Part shown: in pieces, positions 1 through 7,990 of the stretch
How the letters are laid out: each line of letters begins with the position of its first letter
How positions within the stretch are numbered: position 1 is the stretch's first letter
Origin: CAUZSH01 sp963582935
GTDB lineage: Bacteria > Pseudomonadota > Gammaproteobacteria > Francisellales > Francisellaceae
Assembly (NCBI GenBank): GCA_963582935.1
Contig: CAUZSH010000031.1
Span: forward strand, 1 to 21,812
Length of the DNA stretch: 21,812 nucleotides
Direction of reading: 5' to 3'
The notes under the pieces: generated by a model
The model's database searches: none
The model's input: only the letters and a program-made list of their open reading frames with translations
Told to the model about the DNA's origin: nothing
Translations under genes and position numbers: made by a program

Positions 1-1
1 A

Positions 2-126
2 GACTGTAGGCTTGTTTTTTGGAAGATCGGTACGGAGGTGGGCGTCTGAGGCAAAACCATCTGCGAGGGTAGTGATTCGATTTTGGCAGGAGCCAAAATC
101 TTCTATGAACGACCGAGCAACACGCT
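2..126. repeat. Left arm of 125-bp terminal inverted repeat
   Basis: This stretch is the exact reverse complement of 21688-21812; I found no mismatch reading base by base. It is richer in G+C than the flanking DNA. On the right side the same sequence continues into a decayed IS5-family transposase start, so the repeat is probably the upstream part of an insertion sequence present in more than one copy. The two copies diverge at 126/127. The arm contains a perfect hairpin (79-100) and provides the last codons of the ClC gene. Confidence 0.93.
79..100. repeat. Perfect 9-bp hairpin inside the terminal repeat
   Basis: GATTTTGGC (79-87), loop AGGA, then GCCAAAATC (92-100). A mirror copy is at 21714-21735 in the right arm. 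Read on the minus strand it lies two bases downstream of the ClC stop codon, but no T-run follows, so it is not a clear intrinsic terminator. It may be a structure belonging to the insertion sequence. Confidence 0.7.
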
Positions 127-1458
127 ATATTTTTTTGTTAATATCTTTAGATACAAAGTTTTTCTATGTGCAAGCACAAATGTTCTGCCAAGTAATGTAC
201 TGTATATTGGCTTGCCACCAAAAAAATGTGCCGCAATGGTTGCACTAAAACAGGTGAGAATTAATGGTAAAATAAGTGCGTAATTCATGGTCATTTCAAC
301 CACAAGCACAATACCTGTTAGCGGTGCACCAACAGTTGCCGCAAAAAGAGCACTCATTCCTGTAACGGCAAATATGGCAGGATCTTGGACAATACCCGGT
401 AAAAAGAAGGTGACAATCATGCCAAATAAAATCCCAAAAATGGTACCAAGTGCTAACATTGGGGCAAATATTCCACCAGGGGTGCCTGTTCCATAGCTTG
501 TCCAAGTTGTCAGCATTCGTAAGACGAATAAAATTAGTAAAGCACTTAGCCCCATGTTTTCTTGAAGCGCAATAGGGATGACGGTATAGCCACCGCCAAT
601 GGCATTCGGATAGGCAACGGATAGAATCCCAGCGCCAATGCCAATTGCAACAATGAATATCCAGAAACGTTTGCGGTCAAGTAGCATAAAAAAATTTAAG
701 AATCGGATGAGATATTTGTTGAAAATAACACCCATAATACCAAAAAGAATGCCGAGAATAACAAAGATCCAAAGTGAGCTTAGCTCAGGTGCTCTGAGCT
801 GTATCATGGGAATGTCGGATGCTTGCCCCATAAAAACCCGCAACATTATGTCGCTGCAAACACAGGCAATGATGACGGTTTGTAGAGATTTAAAACTATA
901 GTTAAATTGCTGGCGCATTTCTTCAACAACAAAAAGAATCCCAGCGAGTGGAGCATTAAATGCAGCGGCTAAACCTGCACCAGCTCCTGCTGCAATAAGT
1001 ATATGTGTGTGTTCGGCGCTAAGTCTAAAAATGCTTTGCATCATTTTACCCACGGCACCACCCATTTGTATTGTCGGACCTTCCCGCCCAAGCACAAGCC
1101 CGCTTGAAAGTGAGAGAATTCCTGCGAAAAACTTAATAGGTAAAACCAAATACCAGCGCATCGTGCGCTTATGTTCGAGTATTCCCTCAATCTCTTGAAC
1201 GCCACTTCCTGCTGTTTCAGGGGCAAATCTTCTAACGATGACCAAGGCACTAACCAAAAATATAGTAGAAAATAATGCGGCTAGAAAATATTGTAATATT
1301 GGATAAATGATGCTTGAGAGGAATATACCTTTGGTATGTTCAATCCAAATGATACTGATTTGAAAAACAGCACCAATAGAACCTACAATTAAACCCGTTA
1401 TTGCGCCAAGAATAACCAATTTTGTAACTTCGTGTGGGTGGTGGGGATTTTTTGTCAT
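103..1458 (-). CDS. clcA: ClC-family chloride channel/transporter, 3' end replaced by repeat
   Basis: A 451-residue multi-pass inner-membrane protein of the ClC family, which exchanges chloride for protons or conducts chloride. The selectivity-filter signatures are in the expected order: GSG at 84-86, GREGP at 124-128 with the gating glutamate E126, the paired glutamates E179-E180, GGIFAP at 328-333, and the pore tyrosine Y419 in GKPIYS. The length is close to that of bacterial ClcA (about 470) and no CBS domain is present. Residues 445-451 (SVLLGRS) and the stop codon are encoded inside the terminal repeat (103-126), so the native C-terminus has been cut off and replaced. The loss is after the last conserved pore residue, so the protein could still work. 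The start is the ATG at 1458, with no strong ribosome binding site. The paralogue symbol is uncertain. Confidence 0.9.
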   Translation of the reverse strand: MTKNPHHPHEVTKLVILGAITGLIVGSIGAVFQISIIWIEHTKGIFLSSIIYPILQYFLAALFSTIFLVSALVIVRRFAPETAGSGVQEIEGILEHKRTMRWYLVLPIKFFAGILSLSSGLVLGREGPTIQMGGAVGKMMQSIFRLSAEHTHILIAAGAGAGLAAAFNAPLAGILFVVEEMRQQFNYSFKSLQTVIIACVCSDIMLRVFMGQASDIPMIQLRAPELSSLWIFVILGILFGIMGVIFNKYLIRFLNFFMLLDRKRFWIFIVAIGIGAGILSVAYPNAIGGGYTVIPIALQENMGLSALLILFVLRMLTTWTSYGTGTPGGIFAPMLALGTIFGILFGMIVTFFLPGIVQDPAIFAVTGMSALFAATVGAPLTGIVLVVEMTMNYALILPLILTCFSATIAAHFFGGKPIYSTLLGRTFVLAHRKTLYLKILTKKYSVLLGRS

Positions 1459-1572
1459 AAAGTGATTTCTTGAAATAACAATTATTTAAGTATAGATAAA
1501 ATATTTTAAAAATCCGACTTAAGTTATAGGATCTTTATTAGAAACTTAAATAGTCTAGGACAATTTACGATA

Positions 1573-1761
1573 TCAAACAAATTAATAATAGGTGTTGTGC
1601 TTTATGAAGGATTTGATCTTTTGGATGTGTTTGGGCCATTAGAAATATTTGGTACTCTTCAGAATCATTTTGATATTAAATTAGTTTCAGAACATTTGAA
1701 TGTTGTTTCAAGCATACAGGGCCCTAAATCCGTGATTGATCATAAATTTGATATATATTAG
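1573..1761 (+). pseudogene. DJ-1/PfpI (GATase1-like) gene remnant
   Basis: This frame, from 1573 to a TAG at 1759-1761, reads IGVVLYEGFDLLDVFGPLEI and continues for about 35 more residues. That is the first strand-helix block typical of DJ-1/PfpI-superfamily proteins, including GlxA-type AraC regulators and isonitrile-hydratase-like enzymes. No ATG, GTG or TTG is in frame at the expected start, and the frame stops after about 60 residues, before the nucleophile-elbow cysteine that such proteins carry near residue 100. It is a 5' fragment of a lost gene. Apart from this remnant and the MFS promoter, I see nothing else in the 387-base gap 1459-1845. Confidence 0.7.
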
Positions 1762-1774
1762 GAAATCCCTGTTT

Positions 1775-1802
1775 TTGACACCCTCCCGGAAATGTATATA
1801 AT
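1775..1802 (+). promoter_or_regulatory. Near-consensus sigma-70 promoter for the MFS gene
   Basis: TTGACA at 1775-1780, a 16-base spacer, then TATAAT at 1797-1802, about 44 bases before the TTG start at 1846. Both hexamers match consensus exactly. The -35 box is part of TTGACACCCTCCC, which closely matches TTGACATCCTCCC at 11630-11642, the edge of an IS200/IS605-like remnant. Confidence 0.75.
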
Positions 1803-1845
1803 ACAGTCTGTGATTTAATAGCCACATACGGCAGGAGAATTTATT

Positions 1846-3120
1846 TTGAGACAAACTAGAGTTATATCTTGGGTTGTATGGTTGCTTGCCGGTAGTTTTT
1901 TTATGCTAGATTATTTTATCAGGATATCTCCTAGTGTAATTACTAATGAGTTAATGTCCACATTTCATGTTAACGCTTTTGCTCTTGGCGGTCTCTCTGG
2001 AGTATTTTACTACGCTTATGTACTTATGCAGGTTCCTGTGGGTTTATTAGTCGATCGCTTTGGCCCCAGAAGACCCTTAATTATTGCTGTGGCTGTATGT
2101 ACCGCTGGCATAATTTTATTTGGTGTTTCACAAAATATATCTGAGCTATACTTGTCGCGAATTTTAACTGGACTCTCAGGTGCCTTTTCTTTTGTGGGCA
2201 CCCTAAAGATAATTCATTTATACTTCCCTAGACGCTACTTCGCTATATTAGCCGGTATTACTCAGGCTCTTGGAATGATTGGTGCTACAGTAGGCGATGC
2301 TCCCATGTCACTGTTGATGAACCACTTTGGATGGAGACAGATCACCTTGGCTATGGGTGCTATATTCCTTTTACTCCTAATTGCCATTATTGTTTTTATT
2401 CGTGAAAAATCGCAAGTAGTACAGCTGAGAAGAGATGAACAGCCATTCAATGTTGTGCAAGGATTAAAATGCATTACGCATAATTCTCAAACATGGATCA
2501 ACAGCATTTATATAGGATTTTTATATGGGCCTACCGCCGCATTCGCTGGTTTATGGGGCGTACCTTACTTTACTTTATTCTTCAAAGAATCAACGACAAT
2601 GGCTGCCACTCAAATTGGAACCATATTTATTGGCTTGGCTATTGGATGTCCAATTTATGGATGGATATCAAATAGGATGGGTAAACGCATACCTATAATG
2701 AGGCTATCGGCCATTATGTGCTTTATTTTAATTGTTGTTATTATATTTGGACACAGCTTGATACCATCACAACATATACCACAGGCTGTTATCTATACGG
2801 TTTTATTTTTATATGGGTTTTTTAATAGCGGCCTTATTCCCTCTTATGCCGTTGCAACCGAAAGCAGCCCACACGAATTAAGCGGCATTGCTTTGGGGTT
2901 AACTAATATGGCCTCTTTAATTATTGGATCACTTTTGCTACCTGTAATCGGAAGAATAGTTGACTATACTTGGAGTGGTCATATGTATGAAAATCACCCT
3001 TTGTACACAGTTGGTGATTTTCAAATAGCTTTACTTATATTGCCTCTATGTTTTATCATTGCGCTTATCGCTTCATTTTTTATTAAAGAGACGTATTGTG
3101 TCAGCGTCGTACCACACTAG
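1846..3120 (+). CDS. MFS transporter (Pht-like/anion-symporter type)
   Basis: A 424-residue inner-membrane carrier with about twelve hydrophobic segments. The loop between helices 2 and 3 carries the MFS motif A in the form GLLVDRFGPRR (66-76). The first helix has FFMLDYFIRISPSVI (18-32), a pattern I associate with the MFS carriers of Legionella, Coxiella and Francisella that import amino acids or other nutrients (Pht-type). The substrate cannot be read from sequence. The start is TTG at 1846, supported by AGGAG at 1833-1837 with 8-base spacing; the next in-frame ATG would remove half of helix 1. The gene stands alone between two gene remnants, behind a strong promoter, which suggests constitutive expression. 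I am sure of the superfamily and only moderately sure of the subfamily. Confidence 0.85.
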   Translation: MRQTRVISWVVWLLAGSFFMLDYFIRISPSVITNELMSTFHVNAFALGGLSGVFYYAYVLMQVPVGLLVDRFGPRRPLIIAVAVCTAGIILFGVSQNISELYLSRILTGLSGAFSFVGTLKIIHLYFPRRYFAILAGITQALGMIGATVGDAPMSLLMNHFGWRQITLAMGAIFLLLLIAIIVFIREKSQVVQLRRDEQPFNVVQGLKCITHNSQTWINSIYIGFLYGPTAAFAGLWGVPYFTLFFKESTTMAATQIGTIFIGLAIGCPIYGWISNRMGKRIPIMRLSAIMCFILIVVIIFGHSLIPSQHIPQAVIYTVLFLYGFFNSGLIPSYAVATESSPHELSGIALGLTNMASLIIGSLLLPVIGRIVDYTWSGHMYENHPLYTVGDFQIALLILPLCFIIALIASFFIKETYCVSVVPH

Positions 3121-3127
3121 GGGGGTC

Positions 3128-3150
3128 TGGGGTTATACCCCGACTTTTGT
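3128..3150 (+). terminator. Possible intrinsic terminator of the MFS gene
   Basis: GGGG (3129-3132), loop TTATA, CCCC (3138-3141), followed by a T-rich stretch (ACTTTTGTT). It begins eight bases after the MFS stop codon. The stem is only four to five base pairs, so the call is weak. Confidence 0.4.
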
Positions 3151-3159
3151 TCTCGGAGT

Positions 3160-3222
3160 GGTTATCAATTCATAGGTGTTGTAAAGTGGTTTAGTAAAGA
3201 TAGAGGCTATGGTTTTATATAG
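3160..3222 (+). pseudogene. Cold-shock-domain (CspA-like) remnant
   Basis: The frame from 3175 to the TAG at 3220-3222 reads GVVKWFSKDRGYGFI. This is the first beta-strand and RNP1 region of CspA-family cold-shock proteins (typical form: GTVKWFN..KGFGFI). No start codon is in frame upstream and the frame ends where a functional Csp would continue with its RNP2 strand. It is a short fossil of a csp gene. The 126-base gap it occupies otherwise holds only the possible MFS terminator. Confidence 0.6.
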
Positions 3223-3246
3223 GTTGCCTTGAATGCTCATGTTATT

Positions 3247-4311
3247 TTATTTCTCATCATGATCATGGCGATGGTGTATATCAGGGTAGTGCTGATGCGA
3301 ATGAGTTATTTTTTCATGTTGATGTGCATGTGCATGCGGTTTTGAGTTATCCCATTCAAAGTCATGCTTATGTTGGTGATGGGCATCATGATGATGAAAA
3401 TGGTTATGATTCAGTTTTTCATGAGAATGCTTATGGCTGTGGCTTTCTGTTAAGTGTATCCATACACCAGCCATCATGAATATGGCTGCAATCCAGAATG
3501 AGATAGAGGTTACGTCATTAAAGAAAATAATAGCGATGGCAGCACCGATAAATGGTGCGGTAGAAAAATATGCGCCGGATCTTGCTGTGCCAAGTCCTCT
3601 GAGTGCAAGCACAAAAAGCACCAAACTAATCCCATACCCTAGAAAGCCGATGAGCATTGCATAACTGATGTTGAGGAGCGAGGGTAAAGTTAAGCCAATC
3701 ATTAGCCCCAGTGTGACATTCACCGCTCCGGCAAAAAAACCTTTGCTGCCAGCAATGAACAATGAATCAGATGCCGAAATATTTCTCGTCAGATTATTAT
3801 CAATTCCCCAACAAAGGCACGCGAATATAATCATCACAGAACTAAACCAGCTATCCGAAGATAAATGATTGGGTAATACAAGAACCACGCCACCCACCAC
3901 AATCAGCAGCATTCCAATAATCATGCGTTTATCGGTATGCTCTTTAAAAATGACCCAAGCCAAGACTGCTGTTAAAACACCTTCAAAATTTAATAACAAC
4001 GATGCCATTGCCGCACTTGATTGAAGCAGTCCCAGCATCAAAAGTGTTGGCGCTAAGATGCCACCAAAGATGATGGATCCGATTAGCCAAAACCAGCCTG
4101 CTCCTTTTAATCCAGTTGCTTTCCAGCCTTTATCCTTAACGATTCGAAAAAGTAAAAGACCAATTCCGCTCCCTAAGTAAAGCACGCCCGCTAGCAGTAT
4201 TGGTGGAAATTCATCAATCAAAAGTTTTGCAAATGGCGTGCTTGCACCAAAAAGAACTGCGGCACTGATTGCGATGATAACGGCTGGGGATAAGTGTAAT
4301 TTTTTGTGCAT
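3247..4311 (-). CDS. EamA/DMT-family exporter with histidine-rich C-terminal tail
   Basis: A 354-residue inner-membrane protein of the drug/metabolite transporter superfamily. It contains two EamA repeats (about 9-147 and 157-288) and about ten hydrophobic helices. The end of the first repeat reads LLLNFEGVLTAVLAWVIFKE (105-124), a typical EamA signature. The last 65 residues (290-354) contain 24 histidines, mostly in H-x-H pairs, mixed with Asp, Glu, Lys and Gln. Such tails usually bind Ni, Zn or Co, so a role in metal sensing or metal-linked export is possible but inferred; EamA proteins more often export amino acids or other metabolites. It is transcribed divergently from cysJ, sharing a 141-base region that holds a strong palindrome. 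The start is ATG at 4311, without a good ribosome binding site. Confidence 0.82.
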   Translation of the reverse strand: MHKKLHLSPAVIIAISAAVLFGASTPFAKLLIDEFPPILLAGVLYLGSGIGLLLFRIVKDKGWKATGLKGAGWFWLIGSIIFGGILAPTLLMLGLLQSSAAMASLLLNFEGVLTAVLAWVIFKEHTDKRMIIGMLLIVVGGVVLVLPNHLSSDSWFSSVMIIFACLCWGIDNNLTRNISASDSLFIAGSKGFFAGAVNVTLGLMIGLTLPSLLNISYAMLIGFLGYGISLVLFVLALRGLGTARSGAYFSTAPFIGAAIAIIFFNDVTSISFWIAAIFMMAGVWIHLTESHSHKHSHEKLNHNHFHHHDAHHQHKHDFEWDNSKPHAHAHQHEKITHSHQHYPDIHHRHDHDEK

Positions 4312-4344
4312 GAAGCAGTATTGTTATTTAAAGGGCATATAGAA

Positions 4345-4367
4345 TCATATAACTAAAAGTTATATGA
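4345..4367. promoter_or_regulatory. 23-bp perfect palindrome, candidate operator for cysJ/EamA
   Basis: TCATATAACT (4345-4354), spacer AAA, AGTTATATGA (4358-4367): a 10-bp perfect inverted repeat in the divergent intergenic region, about 85 bases upstream of cysJ. The half-site GTTATATG recurs upstream of cysB at 15195-15202. With cysB in the same cluster, a CysB (LysR-type) binding site is a reasonable guess, not a demonstration. Confidence 0.5.
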
Positions 4368-4452
4368 AGATAGCAATAAATTCGTTCAATTGGTCAATAA
4401 ATAAATCTAGTATTTTCATCATGATTAAAGTAAATGAAGATGCCTATTTAAC

Positions 4453-6258
4453 ATGTCCGCTGCCAAATTATTACCCAGTAATCCACAACCATTAAGTCAA
4501 GCACAGCTTTCGATACTTCAACCGATACTGAAGGAAATGGATAACCAACAACTGACGTGGTTAAGTGGTTATATGGCAGGGCTAGCAGAATTATCCCCAT
4601 CAAAGCAAATTCAGCCGGATGCGCTAACCTCAAACACTGTTATAACCATATTGTATGGATCACAAACGGGTAATGCTCGATCCTTAGCACAAGAGGTTCA
4701 CTCAAAAATAAAACAAAAATGCTTACCAACTAAGTTGATTTCAATGGGTGATTATCGCATTAATCAGCTTAAGAAAGAAAAGTGGTTAGTGGTTGTAGTG
4801 AGTACGCAAGGTAATGGTGATCCGCCAGAAGAGGCAATTGATTTTTATGAACAGCTATTGGGAAAGCGTGCGCCCAAAATACCAAATTTAAATTTCTCTG
4901 TGGTGGGTTTGGGAGATAGCAGTTATGACGAATTTTGCCAAACGGCGAAAGAAATGGATGAACGTCTTGAAGCTTTAGGCGGTAAGCGTTTCACAGAAAG
5001 ACTGGATAATGATTTAGATTATCAAGATGATTGTGATCAATGGAGTGCGTCATTTATCACGGTGATCGAGCCTAAGATTCGAGAAGAAGTGGGTGGTGTT
5101 GTCATTCCATTAGTGCCTGTACCTGAAGATGACACCCCATCATGGACAAAGAATCACCCTTTTTCGGCGGAACTGTTGTTGAATCAAAAAATCACCAGTC
5201 GTCAGTCAACACAAGATGTGAGTCATATCGAACTTTCCCTAGAGGGATCTGAACTGGCCTACCAACCTGGTGATGCCTTAGGTGTGATTGCAAAGAATAA
5301 TCCTCAGTTAATTCAATGTATTTTAGAGGCTATGAAACTCGATGGCGAACAAAATATGGGTGTTGATTTTGCCGATCGAAGTCTATTTGATGTGTTGAAA
5401 AATGATTATGAGTTGACGACACCACACCCTGCTTTTTATGAAAAATGGTTGGCGTTGAGAAATAACCAGAGTGTTTTGAGTGGTAGTTTAAATTTATCTA
5501 AAAAAGAAATCAATGCGTATTTAGAAGGCAAGCAAATTATAGATGTGATGATTGAATATAAGAACGAATCCATCGTTGCTTTAGATTTTATTCAATGCTT
5601 ACGAAAAGTGGCACCAAGGCTTTATTCTATTAGTTCAAGTGCGGATTTGTGTGAAGATGAGGTGCATATTACTGTGGCAAAAGTGCATTATGAAGCCTTT
5701 GGCTTTGAGCATGGCGGACATGCTTCCACTTATTTTGCAGATCAGATTGAAGTCGGTGAAGACATCGGTGTTTATATCACGGAAAACCCTCATTTTCGTT
5801 TACCAGAATCAGGCGATACATCCGTTATTATGGTTGGTCCAGGTACAGGAGTCGCACCTTTTAGAGCTTTTATGCAACAAAGAGATTTCAATGGTGATCA
5901 AGGAAAAAATTGGTTGTTCTTTGGTGCAAGGCATGCGAAGGATGATTTTTTGTATCAAACGGAGTGGTTGAAATACCGTGATAAAGAGTTGCTTACACAT
6001 TTGGATGTGGCATTTTCACGTGATCAGAGCGAGAAAATTTATGTACAACATTTAATGAAGCAGAAAGGAAAATCGCTATTTGAATGGCTGGAAAATGGTG
6101 CTCACCTTTATGTTTGTGGGGCGATTAAAATGGGGGCAGATGTACATCAAACTTTGAAAAAGATTATCCAGAAAGAAAAAGGGTGTTCTGGGGATGTGGC
6201 AGAAAAATATTTAAGCGAACTCAGAAAAGCAAAGCGTTATCAAAAGGATGTATATTAA
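4453..6258 (+). CDS. cysJ: Sulfite reductase (NADPH) flavoprotein alpha subunit CysJ
   Basis: CysJ passes electrons from NADPH through FAD and FMN to the hemoprotein CysI, which reduces sulfite to sulfide in the cytoplasm. The 601-residue protein is full length (E. coli about 599). The flavodoxin-like FMN domain spans about 63-205, with the phosphate loop YGSQTGNA at 68-75. The FAD domain has RLYSISSS at 389-396 and GGHASTY at 421-427. The NADPH domain has GPGTGVAPFRAF at 462-473, FFGARHAKDDFLY at 489-501, and the C-terminal KRYQKDVY that matches the family. The ATG at 4453 has only a weak upstream purine run (TGAAGA). It is the first gene of cysJ-cysI-cysH-sat/cysC-DUF2061, and cysI begins one base after its stop. 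Confidence 0.97.
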   Translation: MSAAKLLPSNPQPLSQAQLSILQPILKEMDNQQLTWLSGYMAGLAELSPSKQIQPDALTSNTVITILYGSQTGNARSLAQEVHSKIKQKCLPTKLISMGDYRINQLKKEKWLVVVVSTQGNGDPPEEAIDFYEQLLGKRAPKIPNLNFSVVGLGDSSYDEFCQTAKEMDERLEALGGKRFTERLDNDLDYQDDCDQWSASFITVIEPKIREEVGGVVIPLVPVPEDDTPSWTKNHPFSAELLLNQKITSRQSTQDVSHIELSLEGSELAYQPGDALGVIAKNNPQLIQCILEAMKLDGEQNMGVDFADRSLFDVLKNDYELTTPHPAFYEKWLALRNNQSVLSGSLNLSKKEINAYLEGKQIIDVMIEYKNESIVALDFIQCLRKVAPRLYSISSSADLCEDEVHITVAKVHYEAFGFEHGGHASTYFADQIEVGEDIGVYITENPHFRLPESGDTSVIMVGPGTGVAPFRAFMQQRDFNGDQGKNWLFFGARHAKDDFLYQTEWLKYRDKELLTHLDVAFSRDQSEKIYVQHLMKQKGKSLFEWLENGAHLYVCGAIKMGADVHQTLKKIIQKEKGCSGDVAEKYLSELRKAKRYQKDVY

Positions 6259-6259
6259 A

Positions 6260-7990
6260 ATGAGCACTGAAACGAAAAAATTACCGGTTAATGAAACGAA
6301 TTTATCTAAGCTTGCGATTAATGAATCTATTAAAACAAAAAGCAATTACTTGCGTGGAACGATTATCGAAGGGCTTGCAGATCGTGCCACAGGCTCCATG
6401 AGTGAAGATGATCAACAGTTGATAAAGTTTCATGGTGTGTATCAACAAGATGATCGAGATCTGCGTGTCGAAAGATTGCAGCAAAAGTTGGAGCCAGCTT
6501 ATAGTTTTATGATTCGTGCACGTGTTCCTGGAGGGGTGAGTACCGCTCAACAATGGTTGGATTTTGATGCCTTAGCAAGTCAATATGGTGCGGAAAATTT
6601 TCGTTTAACCACGCGTCAAGCCTTTCAACTTCATGGTGTGATTAAACAGTCATTAAAGCAAACGATTGCAGATATTAATGCGTCACTTTTAGATACGATT
6701 GCGGCTTGCGGGGATGTGAATCGTAACGTGATGTGCTCGATTGCACCACATTTGGGCAAGGTGTACCACGAAGTGCTGGAAGTGGCGACCAGTATTAGTA
6801 CACACCTTACACCGCATACGCGTGCTTACCATGAGATTTGGTTGGATGGTAAAAAGCTGGAATCGGGTGTGGAAGAGGCCGAGCCTATTTATGGGAAAAC
6901 CTATTTGCCGCGTAAGTTTAAGATTGGCGTGGCGATTCCGCCTTACAATGATGTAGATGTATTCTCTCAAGATATTGGTTTTATTGCGCAGATTGAATCA
7001 GGAGTGCTGTTAGGATTTGATATTTCCATCGGGGGTGGTATGGGTGCGACACATGGAGATCAAAATACCTATCCTCGTGCAGGTTCGATCATTGGTTTCT
7101 GCCTGCCTAATCAAGTCGTGGCGGTGGCAGAGGAAATTGTGAAAATTCAGCGAGATTATGGTAATCGGATAAATCGCAAACGTGCAAGATTTAAATATAC
7201 CATTGATGATTTGGGTTTAGATTTCATTACAGAAACTCTAGCTGAGAGGTTAGGGTATGCCCTACAACCCGCAAAGTTGGTTGAATTTATTTCAACAGGC
7301 GACAACTTTGGTTGGCATCAAGATCCTGATGGCTTGTGGAGTTTGGCTTTATTTATTCCGCAAGGTCGCATTGTGGATACGGATGACCTGAAGTTACGTA
7401 CTGCTTTAAGAGAAATTGCCAGTATTCATCAAGGCAGAATGATTATTACACCAAACCAAAATTTAGTGATTGCAGAGATTGCAGGATCAAACCGTTCTAA
7501 AATCGAAAGCATTTTAAAAGAAGCATCGTTGGTTTCCCTAAATAATGAGAGTGGCGTGCGTAAACGTGCGATTGCGTGTGTGGCATTTCCCACTTGTGGC
7601 TTGGCAATGGCAGAAGCAGAGCGATATTTACCAAAATTTGTGGAAAAAGTACAGGAGATTTTGCTGGATCTTGCCTTGGAGGAACAGGAAATTTCTATTC
7701 GAATCACAGGCTGCCCAAATGGGTGTGCACGGCCATTTTTAGCCGAAATTGGTTTGGTTGGAAAATCAGTAGGCCGGTATAACTATTATATTGGTGGGAG
7801 TATTACCGGAGATCGTTTGAATCGCTTGTATATGGAAAATGTTGACGAGGTGCAAATCATTTCATCGTTACGCGACATCTTAACAGACTATGCTAAAAAT
7901 AAATTGCCACAGGAAGGGTTTGGCGATTTTACGATTCGAAAAAACTATGTCGCTGAAGTTTTAGAAGGGAGGTTATTTCATGCATCATAA
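6260..7990 (+). CDS. cysI: Sulfite reductase hemoprotein beta subunit CysI
   Basis: CysI carries siroheme and a 4Fe-4S cluster and performs the six-electron reduction of sulfite to sulfide with CysJ. Counting from the ATG at 6260 it has 576 residues, close to the E. coli length of 570. The siroheme/cluster cysteines are present in CVAFPTC (C440, C446) and TGCPNGC (C485, C489). Early conserved blocks are SNYLRGTI, FHGVYQQDDRD and NFRLTTRQAFQLHG. An in-frame ATG at 6248 lies inside the end of cysJ, but AAGGA at 6243-6247 abuts it with no spacing; 6260, twelve bases beyond, is the better start. cysH overlaps its 3' end by 11 bases. Siroheme would come from the cysG product encoded at 13688-15097. 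Confidence 0.96.
   Translation: MSTETKKLPVNETNLSKLAINESIKTKSNYLRGTIIEGLADRATGSMSEDDQQLIKFHGVYQQDDRDLRVERLQQKLEPAYSFMIRARVPGGVSTAQQWLDFDALASQYGAENFRLTTRQAFQLHGVIKQSLKQTIADINASLLDTIAACGDVNRNVMCSIAPHLGKVYHEVLEVATSISTHLTPHTRAYHEIWLDGKKLESGVEEAEPIYGKTYLPRKFKIGVAIPPYNDVDVFSQDIGFIAQIESGVLLGFDISIGGGMGATHGDQNTYPRAGSIIGFCLPNQVVAVAEEIVKIQRDYGNRINRKRARFKYTIDDLGLDFITETLAERLGYALQPAKLVEFISTGDNFGWHQDPDGLWSLALFIPQGRIVDTDDLKLRTALREIASIHQGRMIITPNQNLVIAEIAGSNRSKIESILKEASLVSLNNESGVRKRAIACVAFPTCGLAMAEAERYLPKFVEKVQEILLDLALEEQEISIRITGCPNGCARPFLAEIGLVGKSVGRYNYYIGGSITGDRLNRLYMENVDEVQIISSLRDILTDYAKNKLPQEGFGDFTIRKNYVAEVLEGRLFHAS

Noticed and set aside
12..248. 78-codon plus-strand open frame across the left repeat boundary
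   Set aside because: It crosses the repeat/ClC junction and lies antisense to the conserved 3' part of the ClC gene; nothing in it resembles a known protein.
1517..1556. Imperfect inverted repeat (GACTTAAGTT ... AACTTAAATAGTC) upstream of clcA
   Set aside because: It needs a three-base bulge in very AT-rich DNA; not distinguishable from chance.
6689..6970. Long antisense open frames within cysI and other cys genes
   Set aside because: They are opposite well-conserved coding sequence and have no recognisable domains or ribosome binding sites.
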